A stretch of 35,434 bases of DNA, taken from the NCBI GenBank assembly GCA_002686195.1, contig NZAS01000007.1:16688-52121 (forward strand), written 5' to 3'. The notes beneath the pieces are model-generated. The model was not told the DNA's origin. It ran no database searches and saw only the letters and a program-made list of their open reading frames with translations. A program made the translations under genes and the position numbers. The stretch comes from Candidatus Pacearchaeota archaeon (GTDB lineage Archaea; Nanoarchaeota; Nanoarchaeia; Pacearchaeales; GW2011-AR1). This document shows positions 7,724 through 14,247 of the stretch, piece by piece (the first letter of the stretch is position 1; every line of letters starts with the position of its first letter).

Positions 7724-8253
7724 TGGGCACTAAAAACCAAGCATGGCTCGCTCTTGCCGGGGTCGCGGTGGTGGGAACGGTTTCCTCGATACGTCGTGTT
7801 CGTGGGTCCAGGATCCCTAAAGCACCCTTCCCTTCGGACACATGGCCCAACCTTGATTGTCTACAGAGGCTGGACGCGGTACCCATCAACTCTTTTCCAA
7901 CTGGACTTACCCTCTACCAGAAGAAGGTCTGGGATGCCCTCGGCAAGCTCGTGTGCCCCCATGGGCTCCCGGTCTCATATTCCGACCTGGATATTGGCTG
8001 GGGGGGCGTAGAGAGTGAGAACCACGTACTCGAGTACGGTGGCAGAGTGGACAGCAGCAAGGCCGGTGAGAGTTGGTTCGAGTGCGGCCACCATGACGGG
8101 GAGGAGCCTGTCAATTTGCTCCCCTCCATTCGGTCCCTCGCTGCCCCGCCAGGACGGTCTCACGAGGCCTCGTTGGAATCATCGAGGTGGCCGGCACGCA
8201 AGGGAAGGCTTTATTATTGGGTTGAGACCCCTCCAGACGCAACCTGGGGCTAA
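7723..8253 (+). CDS. KKGS-family leader protein with PSIRSL, paralogue of the previous gene
   Basis: 176 aa. The leader is hydrophobic over residues 8-20 ([13 protein letters not shown]), then [12 protein letters not shown]. The body matches the preceding protein at [15 protein letters not shown] and [10 protein letters not shown], and then has [13 protein letters not shown] at the place where the paralogue has TSVRHLGGG. This alignment shows that the PSIR motif sits at a fixed place in the fold and can decay. The C-terminal 35 residues differ. Cys and His residues are conserved between the copies (CPHG; C-x-HH versus C-x-H). Function unknown. Confidence 0.72.
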   Translation: MGTKNQAWLALAGVAVVGTVSSIRRVRGSRIPKAPFPSDTWPNLDCLQRLDAVPINSFPTGLTLYQKKVWDALGKLVCPHGLPVSYSDLDIGWGGVESENHVLEYGGRVDSSKAGESWFECGHHDGEEPVNLLPSIRSLAAPPGRSHEASLESSRWPARKGRLYYWVETPPDATWG

Positions 8254-8264
8254 GGAGGTGGGCA

Positions 8265-8693
8265 ATGACGCCCTACCAAGTCTTGGGCCTAGACGAAGGA
8301 GCATCTCCCGAAGAGATCAAGAAAGCATGGCGGGCCAAAGCCAAGGAGACACACCCTGACAAGCATCCAGGAGATGACCAGGCGGGGGAGAGGTTCAAGG
8401 CCGTACAGGAGGCCTACGAAACTCTGAGTGCCCCAAAAGAGCCCGAGCCAGATCTTCCAAAGTGCCCGCGGTGTGCGTCACCTACGCACAGGGAAGGGGA
8501 GACCTGTAACGCCTGTGTGCAATACGTGGCCAATATGAGGGCCATGGATGCCCAGCAAAACTCGATCCGGAAGCGACTAAGGGAAGAAGCAGTAGCGTGT
8601 TACCGTGTTTCCCAGCAGGGGCTCGAAAGAAAATTCGGTTGGCTCGGTGACTGGAACAGGAGAGGAGTGCCGAAATGGTGGGATGTGAAGTGA
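8265..8693 (+). CDS. J-domain protein with zinc motif
   Basis: 142 aa. Residues 1-57 are a J domain: [20 protein letters not shown], helix II with AWRAKAKE, the HPD tripeptide at 30-32, then a helix III ending AYETLSAP. J domains stimulate the ATPase of DnaK/Hsp70. Residues 67-84 have two CxxC pairs (CPRC, CNAC) that probably bind zinc. The C-terminus contains [14 protein letters not shown], shared with the next J-protein. GGAGGTG lies 5 nt upstream, a near-perfect ribosome site. No DnaK is visible in the window, so the partner would be host DnaK or one encoded elsewhere on the element. The family call is firm; the role is inferred. Confidence 0.88.
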   Translation: MTPYQVLGLDEGASPEEIKKAWRAKAKETHPDKHPGDDQAGERFKAVQEAYETLSAPKEPEPDLPKCPRCASPTHREGETCNACVQYVANMRAMDAQQNSIRKRLREEAVACYRVSQQGLERKFGWLGDWNRRGVPKWWDVK

Positions 8694-9382
8694 CCTTCTA
8701 CGACCTTCTTGGCGTCGAACCAAGCGCTACCGGCGAGGAGATAAAGAGTGCCTGGCGCCAGATCGCCAAGGAGACTCATCCCGACCTCCACGAGGAAAAC
8801 CCGGAGCTCACTGAACGCTTCAAGCAGTGCAGTAGGGCTGCAGAGGTGCTCCTGGATGTAGAAGCTCGCGTAAGGTACGACGCAGAACTTCAGGCACCCT
8901 CCATCGCGGATTTTGTGGGTGCCTGGGTACAATCGCACCAGCAAGAACTCCATAAACGCGCCCAACGGCCGGTCCCAAGTAAGCCGAGAAGGAAGAAAAA
9001 GACTGCGCCCGTTCCCCCTTCTTCTACTTCAAGCTATGCATCGGAACAGCAAAGGCTCGAGAAGGAGTTCGGGTGGACAGCTGACCCTGCTCACTACGAC
9101 TCGATGATGGGCAAGGACCCAACCCGCCAGTACGACACCCCTCTCGATGGGCTCACTTCCGACGACCTCTTGCAGGCTCTGTTGTCAGAAGCGGTGCTCA
9201 AGGCCGCGATGCGTGAGGACAGTCGGATGAAGGTAAATGGAAACAAGGTTGAGGTGAACCTTGCCCCGGACTTGACTGTTACTATTGACAGCAACACGGT
9301 AAAGAGTTTGAGAAAGGTTCATCGAAACCTGCGTCAAATGGAGCGCCTGGTGGACGGTGTAAAACGCTGGTGGCGCGGATGA
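8675..9382 (+). CDS. J-domain protein
   Basis: 235 aa. An N-terminal J domain covers residues 7-70 ([22 protein letters not shown] at 35-37, then [15 protein letters not shown]). Next come APSIADF, a possible variant of the PSIR motif, a Lys/Pro-rich linker ([15 protein letters not shown]), and [10 protein letters not shown] shared with the previous J-protein. A C-terminal beta segment ([19 protein letters not shown]) ends in a basic helix. ATG 8675 has AGGAGAGGAG upstream. A GTG at 8690 overlapping the previous stop is a possible alternative start. The pair is probably a duplication with different client-binding tails. Confidence 0.87.
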   Translation: MVGCEVTFYDLLGVEPSATGEEIKSAWRQIAKETHPDLHEENPELTERFKQCSRAAEVLLDVEARVRYDAELQAPSIADFVGAWVQSHQQELHKRAQRPVPSKPRRKKKTAPVPPSSTSSYASEQQRLEKEFGWTADPAHYDSMMGKDPTRQYDTPLDGLTSDDLLQALLSEAVLKAAMREDSRMKVNGNKVEVNLAPDLTVTIDSNTVKSLRKVHRNLRQMERLVDGVKRWWRG

Positions 9383-9819
9383 GTTGGAAGAGTTTTGAAG
9401 ACGTGATGACTGCGGGAATCGCTATTGGCGCCCTTACCCTGGCGCTCCGTCAAGAGAGCTCGAAGGGATCTCGTTCCAATGGGGACGACGATGATGACGA
9501 CGAAGAAGAAGACGATCGCCCCGGGCGAGTTCGTACTCTTACGCCAGAAATGATCCGACGCGAACGAGAAGAACACCTCCAAGATCAGAGGCGAAGGTTC
9601 GCTAACTTCCGAACGGAGGCAATCGAGCTCGGGGATACTCCAGAGAGATTCATTGCCGATGTAGAAGCTCGTGCTCACGACTACCACCGCACTGAACTTC
9701 GGGTTTTCCATGATCGTCGAGGCCCAAATCCGGGACGAATACCGACACCCGAACATTGGCTCGAGGCCGCCTATGCTCGTGTGTGGTGGCTGAGAAATAG
9801 GCACCATTACAAGCCCTAA
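9379..9819 (+). CDS. KKGS-family leader protein with acidic run
   Basis: 146 aa from the ATG overlapping the previous stop. A weak hydrophobic leader (MTAGIAIGALTLAL, residues 10-23) is followed by RQESSKGSRSNG and then a run of 12 consecutive Asp/Glu. The rest is Arg-rich and helical (MIRREREEHLQDQRRRF) and ends with an aromatic WLEAAYARVWWLRNRHHY segment. This is the last gene of the first plus-strand run; 91 nt without a gene follow. Function unknown. Confidence 0.7.
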   Translation: MSWKSFEDVMTAGIAIGALTLALRQESSKGSRSNGDDDDDDEEEDDRPGRVRTLTPEMIRREREEHLQDQRRRFANFRTEAIELGDTPERFIADVEARAHDYHRTELRVFHDRRGPNPGRIPTPEHWLEAAYARVWWLRNRHHYKP

Positions 9820-9844
9820 GCTGGGGGTCGACAAAACCTATTTC

Positions 9845-9887
9845 TTGACTTTGTTCAGTTCCATCCATAAGAGGCAGGATGTATACT
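9845..9887 (+). promoter_or_regulatory. Candidate promoter before the MerR-like gene
   Basis: The 91-nt gap at 9820-9910 is noticeably AT-richer than its surroundings. It contains TTGACT at 9845-9850 and TATACT at 9882-9887, a one-mismatch match to the sigma-70 -10 box. The two are too far apart to form one promoter. TATACT would instead pair with a poor -35 (near TTCCAT), and TTGACT with a poor -10 (TAAGAG at 9868). A promoter somewhere here is plausible because a new transcription unit seems to start, but the exact boxes are uncertain. Confidence 0.35.
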
Positions 9888-9910
9888 ATGCGGGTCAATG
9901 AAGGTGAACC

Positions 9911-10159
9911 TTGGGCAAGACTGATGAAACCCCTGACCACATGGGTCTACTCGGCTCAAAAGAGTCCTCCCATCAGAACGGGAGGGGTTCTGTCTATTCG
10001 TTGCGGGAATTCGCCCAACTCATTGGCCGATCGGTGAGCACACTCAAGTCGTGGGACCGAAAAAAAATCCTTGTGGCAAAACGCTACCCTTCGGGACAGC
10101 GGTTTTACACCGAAGACCAGTTGACCACCATTCTCGAGGGGCGCCAGAGCGCCGATTGA
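9911..10159 (+). CDS. MerR/excisionase-like helix-turn-helix protein
   Basis: Up to 82 aa. The pattern SVYSLREFAQLIGRSVSTLK, then SWDRKKILVAKRYPSGQRFYTEDQL, is that of MerR-type winged helix domains, also found at the N-terminus of IS607-type resolvases and in excisionases. The first helix pair ends at W-D-R, the wing carries the RYPSGQRFY signature, and the protein stops there, with no dimerisation or effector domain. The start is uncertain: TTG 9911 with AAGGTG just upstream, or ATG 9941. It probably binds DNA to regulate the adjacent genes; that is inference. Confidence 0.72.
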   Translation: MGKTDETPDHMGLLGSKESSHQNGRGSVYSLREFAQLIGRSVSTLKSWDRKKILVAKRYPSGQRFYTEDQLTTILEGRQSAD

Positions 10160-10175
10160 TTTAGAGGAGTGACAA

Positions 10176-11501
10176 ATGTCCATCGTACTCAGTGTCCTTG
10201 ACCAGCAAGCGGAGCCCGTCGCGGGAGACCAGGCTGCAGTTCTGTCCATGTCTTTTGCACCGGGGAAAGGTTACCGGTTCAAGGCCGTGGTTCACCCGAG
10301 CCAGCGTGAGCTGGGTCGATGGGTAAGCGACTGTCCGTTGTCAGCCTACGAATCAGCGATGTTGTGGTTGGCAAGGTTCCAGTGGAGCGTTCAACAGACA
10401 CCCGAGATCCAGCAGATGTTGAGCGAGGTCCATTCCTTGGCTCCCCTCAATCCCCAGGTCCACCCTCTGCAGGCTGTGGCCATTCTTTCTCGGAATCTTC
10501 AGATTCCTGGTGCTCCGGATCTTCCTGGAGATATTCTCGTGAGCTACGGCAGCACCCCGCAGCTTCCGGGGCCACAGGACGAGATGGCTCCACAGCGTTC
10601 CTCTCGTCGAGCGCCCCGCCCGGCCTCACAACCTCGACCGAGGCAAGCTGTGGCGCAAGCGCCAGCTTCCCCCCCTCAAAGGGAAGGGAACCCATCTCGC
10701 ATGGGAGAGGACGAGCGAGAGATCGCCATGTTCTTGAGAGAGGCGGTATTGGCGCTCCGAGACGGCCAGGATGCACAGGAAGTGGTTCCGGTGGTCCTTG
10801 AATTCTTTGGAGCCGGCGCTCCACCCACACCAACCGATCCAGGGTGGAACGAGGATCTCGACGCCGAGATCGACCACCTTCTGGCAGATGATGATGACCT
10901 GGACGACGATTTCGACGACGACCTGGATGGTGATCTGGAGGACTTCAACGAGGTTGCCTTTGAAGAGGCCAAGCTCGCTGCGGAGGAGGAAGGCCAGGAG
11001 TACGAGGAGGAAGGATCTGGGAACTTTCGTCCAGTGGGACCCGAAGAGGTTCCAGAAGGACAAGACCCGGAAGCCACGGCCCAGATGCTGGCCATGACTG
11101 ACCAGGGAGCGATGGAGAAGATGCGCCGCACCTACCAGCGCCAAGCGCAGCAGCGTGCCCACGTTCAGCAGGTTGTTGAGGCCAACGAGCGAGCCCGACA
11201 GGCTGCAGCGCTTCGGGAGGCACAGGCCCTCGAGGAACCTCCTCCAGTGGAGGTTGTCGTCCCTGCCAACGGTGGGGGAAAACCCACGCCTCTACCTGAG
11301 TCCGTGGTAGTCGAAGAAGAAGAGGCTATCGTAGCTTCGGCGCCCGCAAAGAAGCGTCGTCCTGCCACCCGAACCAAGCCGGCCTCCAACGGGCGCAAGC
11401 GTCGAGCTCCAGCGAAGAAGGCGACAGCGAAGAAGAAGGCGACAGCGAAGAAGAAGGCAACAGCGAAAGCAAAAAAGGCCGCGAAGAGCCCCGAAGCCTG
11501 A
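10176..11501 (+). CDS. Large protein with acidic centre and histone-like lysine-rich tail
   Basis: 441 aa. A good ribosome site (GAGGAG) precedes ATG 10176. Residues 1-125 look folded (Trp-rich ELGRWVSD, AMLWLARFQW). Residues 130-175 are Pro/Ser/Arg-rich. 178-215 is helical. 225-280 is extremely acidic (DDDDLDDDFDDDLDGDLEDF). 300-352 is a Gln/Arg/Ala helix, probably coiled coil. 388-441 is a tail of AKKA and ATAKKK repeats like histone H1 or bacterial Hc1-type proteins. Such tails bind DNA without sequence preference. The acidic block could neutralise the tail or bind basic proteins. It could be a nucleoid or genome-packing protein or an assembly scaffold. No family recognised for the N-terminus. 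Confidence 0.75.
   Translation: MSIVLSVLDQQAEPVAGDQAAVLSMSFAPGKGYRFKAVVHPSQRELGRWVSDCPLSAYESAMLWLARFQWSVQQTPEIQQMLSEVHSLAPLNPQVHPLQAVAILSRNLQIPGAPDLPGDILVSYGSTPQLPGPQDEMAPQRSSRRAPRPASQPRPRQAVAQAPASPPQREGNPSRMGEDEREIAMFLREAVLALRDGQDAQEVVPVVLEFFGAGAPPTPTDPGWNEDLDAEIDHLLADDDDLDDDFDDDLDGDLEDFNEVAFEEAKLAAEEEGQEYEEEGSGNFRPVGPEEVPEGQDPEATAQMLAMTDQGAMEKMRRTYQRQAQQRAHVQQVVEANERARQAAALREAQALEEPPPVEVVVPANGGGKPTPLPESVVVEEEEAIVASAPAKKRRPATRTKPASNGRKRRAPAKKATAKKKATAKKKATAKAKKAAKSPEA
11411..11468 (+). repeat. Short tandem repeat encoding ATAKKK units
   Basis: An 18-nt unit (GCGAAGAAGAAGGCGACA) is repeated about three times with single-base changes near the 3' end of the preceding gene and codes for the Ala/Thr/Lys tail. 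Such in-frame repeats change copy number easily, which would alter tail length. Confidence 0.75.
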
Positions 11502-11579
11502 CCAGGTCGAACACAAGCTGGATCTCCTACGGTAAATCCGGGCCATGAGTTATGCTGGTGAGGCAAGGAGTTTCCCTCA

Positions 11580-12053
11580 ATGCCTATGCTTCCAACCGAT
11601 GGGTTCATGCCCTCCGACAGCGTTTGGCGCAAACAGACGCCCGAAGCGAGGCGCAGCAGGAAACAGTACCTCACCCAGCGAATCGCTTCTTTGACAGCTA
11701 CGCGTCTTCCCCTTTGGACTGGCGACGACCTCGCCTTTTTTCACCACTACCGCGACGACTTTAGGCTTGCAGCGCAAGAACAGTGGGCTCGAGATATGGA
11801 GTCAGGGGCATCTTCGTGGATGCATCCGCAAGCGGCACCACAGGCCCTTCCTCCCGATGGTTTGGGCGCACACTTGGACGTATTCGGGCGCGACGTTTCT
11901 GACCCCACAGCCATGCAAAGCAGGGTCACCGTGGTTCCCAAATTCGGATTGCTATGGGTGGGGATCGCGGCCCTGGTGACGGTTGGAGTGACAGCCGTCT
12001 GGCATGGGGCCCGACATGAGCGAGAGGCTCGCGCAGTAACCAGGAACCGTTAG
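11580..12053 (+). CDS. Membrane-anchored hypothetical protein
   Basis: 157 aa. An AAGGAG ribosome site lies 11 nt before ATG 11580; a second ATG two codons later is also possible. Residues 1-115 are soluble and Arg-rich. Residues 122-142 form a single membrane span (FGLLWVGIAALVTVGVTAV), followed by a short basic tail (HGARHEREARAVTRNR). This is a tail-anchored arrangement. It lacks the KKGS leader, although basic residues follow the span here too. The 78-nt gap before it shows no clear terminator. The gene abuts the next start exactly. Confidence 0.65.
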   Translation: MPMLPTDGFMPSDSVWRKQTPEARRSRKQYLTQRIASLTATRLPLWTGDDLAFFHHYRDDFRLAAQEQWARDMESGASSWMHPQAAPQALPPDGLGAHLDVFGRDVSDPTAMQSRVTVVPKFGLLWVGIAALVTVGVTAVWHGARHEREARAVTRNR

Positions 12054-13694
12054 ATGATGCGCTCACGTCTTCATCTGGACGCCTATGGGGTAGTTGCGCC
12101 AGGCACAATCGCGGCACCAGAGGCCGCTGACGCCAACACCCCCACCGGATTCTTGTCCCGTGTGAAAGGTGTTCTCGATGGAGCCGGAAGAGGCCTCGAC
12201 GTGATCGGGAGCTCCATCTTTGACCGGGTTACCGAGAATGCTCCGGAGCTCAAGACGAGCGCTTCTTTTGTTGCCCAGCACGCCCCCGACATTGCGGATG
12301 CAGCGATGCTGGGGTTCGCAGATCGAACCCTTGGAGCTCTGCGGGCCACGGGGGTAGCGGAAGACAAGATCCAGAAAATCACTGACGGGCTCGAGGAATA
12401 TTGGACCATTGATAGTCGAGGGAACCCGGTGAAGAAACAGGGCGGTGGAGCGGAATACCTCCGTCGCGTCATTGCCTCTGACCCGCGTTTTCAACGAGCT
12501 GCTCAACGTGCCTTGAACGGCATGTTCGTCACCAGGTTGTACGACCAGCTTGGAAAGACGTCGAAGGTCTTGGTCTGGCTCTCGGCTCTCGGAGGTGCTG
12601 CTCCGAGCTTGGTTCGTCGTACCCAGTCAACTCTTCCAACTGGGCAGGTAGTGTCTGGATGGGCGGTAGAAATCCCGGGAGTAGGATCCACTGTTGTCGA
12701 CGACCTTGGGGTGAAGAATCTGAGTACCTCTATCGGTGGAACACTCGGACGATTGGGAATAAGAGGACGCACGGTGAGTGGGCGGGTGTCCGCGGGATAC
12801 CGTCGTTCTTCTGGAAAGACCTCTGTCTCCACGGGCCTGTCGGTACCCGTGGCTCGACGTTCTCGAATGGAAATGTCCATCGCAGCTGAACGGCAAGCGG
12901 GGAGAAGTCCAGATCTCAACCTCGGTCTTCAATACTCCACTCCCATCTCCCCCACGTCACAGATCATGGCGCGGGCTGGAATCTCTGCTCCGGTGAGGAT
13001 GTATTCCCGTGGAGGAAGGGTGTCATTCGAGCCAAACTCTTCTCCGACAATCACGCTGGGACTCGCTGGCCCCCTCCCCACGTTCAGTCGCAGGGTCAAC
13101 CAGGCGCGTGCCCTCAAGATTCAGCGAGAAAACGAAAAAGACCAGATGGCGAGAAAGATGGTGAGAGAGCGACGAGAGAATCCCGACACGGGACAACCAT
13201 GGACTTACCAACAGTTCATGCAGCTCCCGATCGCATCGGCTCGGGAAATATTCCTTTCTTCGTCATCCAAGGGCACCGCGGTGAGTGGAACCATGGGAAG
13301 GGTTCCGGGCCCTCCCTGCATGGCCTGGATTGACTACATGCGCATGTACCACCCAGACGAATACCGTTCGGGTTGGTACACCGCCTACGAGAACGCCCCA
13401 GTAGAACTCCAGGACGAGTGTGCTCGGGTGCACGACCAGAGAATGGAAGTCGACGCTTTCAGACGTAATCGAAGCGACCCAGGAGAATACGCCAAGCTCA
13501 AAAAGGAGTTCAGAAAACGCGCAAAGCGAGAGGACGCACCCAGTACGCTCTCTCCATCTCGGGCATTGGCTCGTGCTATACAGATCCAGGAATCAGAAAG
13601 ATCTATCGCCCTAATGGGTGCGGTACAGTCGCCGGTAGCGTCATCCCTTCGCTCCGGGGTGCTGCTTTCCGCGTTGAGGCCGGAAAGAGCATGA
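12054..13694 (+). CDS. Large hypothetical protein, possibly structural
   Basis: 546 aa, start ATG 12054 or 12057. Residues 1-170 are mostly helical. Residues 190-345 are rich in Gly, Ser, Thr and Arg with alternating hydrophobic positions (VSGRVSAGYRRSSGKTSVST, then GLQYSTPISPTSQIMARAGI), as in beta-barrel or fibre-like proteins. Residues 355-395 are highly charged helix. The C-terminal 130 residues have a conserved-looking globular part (PPCMAWIDYMRMYHPDEYRSG). No signal peptide is seen. Its size and repetitive beta region suggest a virion structural protein, but no known family is recognised. It overlaps the next gene by 4 nt. Confidence 0.7.
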   Translation: MMRSRLHLDAYGVVAPGTIAAPEAADANTPTGFLSRVKGVLDGAGRGLDVIGSSIFDRVTENAPELKTSASFVAQHAPDIADAAMLGFADRTLGALRATGVAEDKIQKITDGLEEYWTIDSRGNPVKKQGGGAEYLRRVIASDPRFQRAAQRALNGMFVTRLYDQLGKTSKVLVWLSALGGAAPSLVRRTQSTLPTGQVVSGWAVEIPGVGSTVVDDLGVKNLSTSIGGTLGRLGIRGRTVSGRVSAGYRRSSGKTSVSTGLSVPVARRSRMEMSIAAERQAGRSPDLNLGLQYSTPISPTSQIMARAGISAPVRMYSRGGRVSFEPNSSPTITLGLAGPLPTFSRRVNQARALKIQRENEKDQMARKMVRERRENPDTGQPWTYQQFMQLPIASAREIFLSSSSKGTAVSGTMGRVPGPPCMAWIDYMRMYHPDEYRSGWYTAYENAPVELQDECARVHDQRMEVDAFRRNRSDPGEYAKLKKEFRKRAKREDAPSTLSPSRALARAIQIQESERSIALMGAVQSPVASSLRSGVLLSALRPERA

Positions 13695-13975
13695 GCAGCG
13701 AGACAACCAAAACAGAATGGATGTACCGCATCTGGATGACCGTCCTTACCCTGGTGGTGGTTCCGACCTTCATCTGGGTGTGGAACACCGACCGATCTGG
13801 CGTGGAGGACAGAGCTCTGCACCAGGTCCAACTGGAAGGCCTTGAAAGAAGAGTAGGAAAAACGGAAGTCGAGCTCGAGATGCTCGATGAGATAAATTCA
13901 AACCAGGCAGTGATGACTCGGGATATCGAGTACATCCGGGCCGCGGTAGACGAGATAAAGGATGGGCTGCGATGA
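13691..13975 (+). CDS. Small membrane protein with coiled coil
   Basis: 94 aa. A short polar N-terminus is followed by one membrane span at about residues 11-31 (YRIWMTVLTLVVVPTFIWVW). The rest is a likely coiled coil (LEGLERRVGKTEVELEMLDE, ending VDEIKDGLR). The layout resembles XhlA-type holin-associated proteins and other small phage membrane proteins, though there the coiled coil usually comes first. Starts and stops overlap both neighbours (ATGA), so it is in an operon with them. A lysis or membrane-assembly role is possible but unproven. Confidence 0.65.
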   Translation: MSSETTKTEWMYRIWMTVLTLVVVPTFIWVWNTDRSGVEDRALHQVQLEGLERRVGKTEVELEMLDEINSNQAVMTRDIEYIRAAVDEIKDGLR

Positions 13976-14247
13976 CGACCGATTCCCTGACCAGCGTGGC
14001 TTCATTGGTGGGGTGCGCCCTGCTTGGGCTGACCCCCAGCTTCTTCTCCCCCCCTTCGGCCACCGATCCGTCGCCTCCACCACTGGAGCAGCCAAGGGTG
14101 GAAGCGCCCCAGGTAGATCCAGAAATGAGGATGGTGCAGGAACAGAGCGTCCGTCAGATTTTGGAGGTATCGGAGCTTCGTAGTGAGATCGAGGATCTCC
14201 ACATGCTCGTGGCAGAACAGAGTCCGTGCCCTTCGTGTCCCCGTTAG
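13972..14247 (+). CDS. Small exported or anchored coiled-coil protein
   Basis: 91 aa. A short hydrophobic N-terminus ([19 protein letters not shown]) could be a signal peptide or anchor, and its Cys-13 lies in a weak lipobox-like setting (LVGC). A Pro-rich stretch ([15 protein letters not shown]) follows, then a heptad-like coiled coil ([20 protein letters not shown]) and a C-terminal CPSCPR. Paired with the preceding coiled-coil membrane protein, it could form a membrane-spanning complex, similar in concept to spanin pairs; this is inference. Its stop overlaps the stop of the converging clpB gene, leaving no room for a terminator. Confidence 0.6.
   Translation: MTTDSLTSVASLVGCALLGLTPSFFSPPSATDPSPPPLEQPRVEAPQVDPEMRMVQEQSVRQILEVSELRSEIEDLHMLVAEQSPCPSCPR

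Noticed and set aside
9888..10034. 48-codon frame starting ATGCGGGTC before the MerR-like gene
   Set aside because: Overlaps the well-supported helix-turn-helix gene in another frame and follows the TATACT box too closely to have a ribosome site.
11411..11468. CRISPR-like regular repeat
   Set aside because: Units are 18 nt, in frame and without spacers; they encode the lysine-rich tail.
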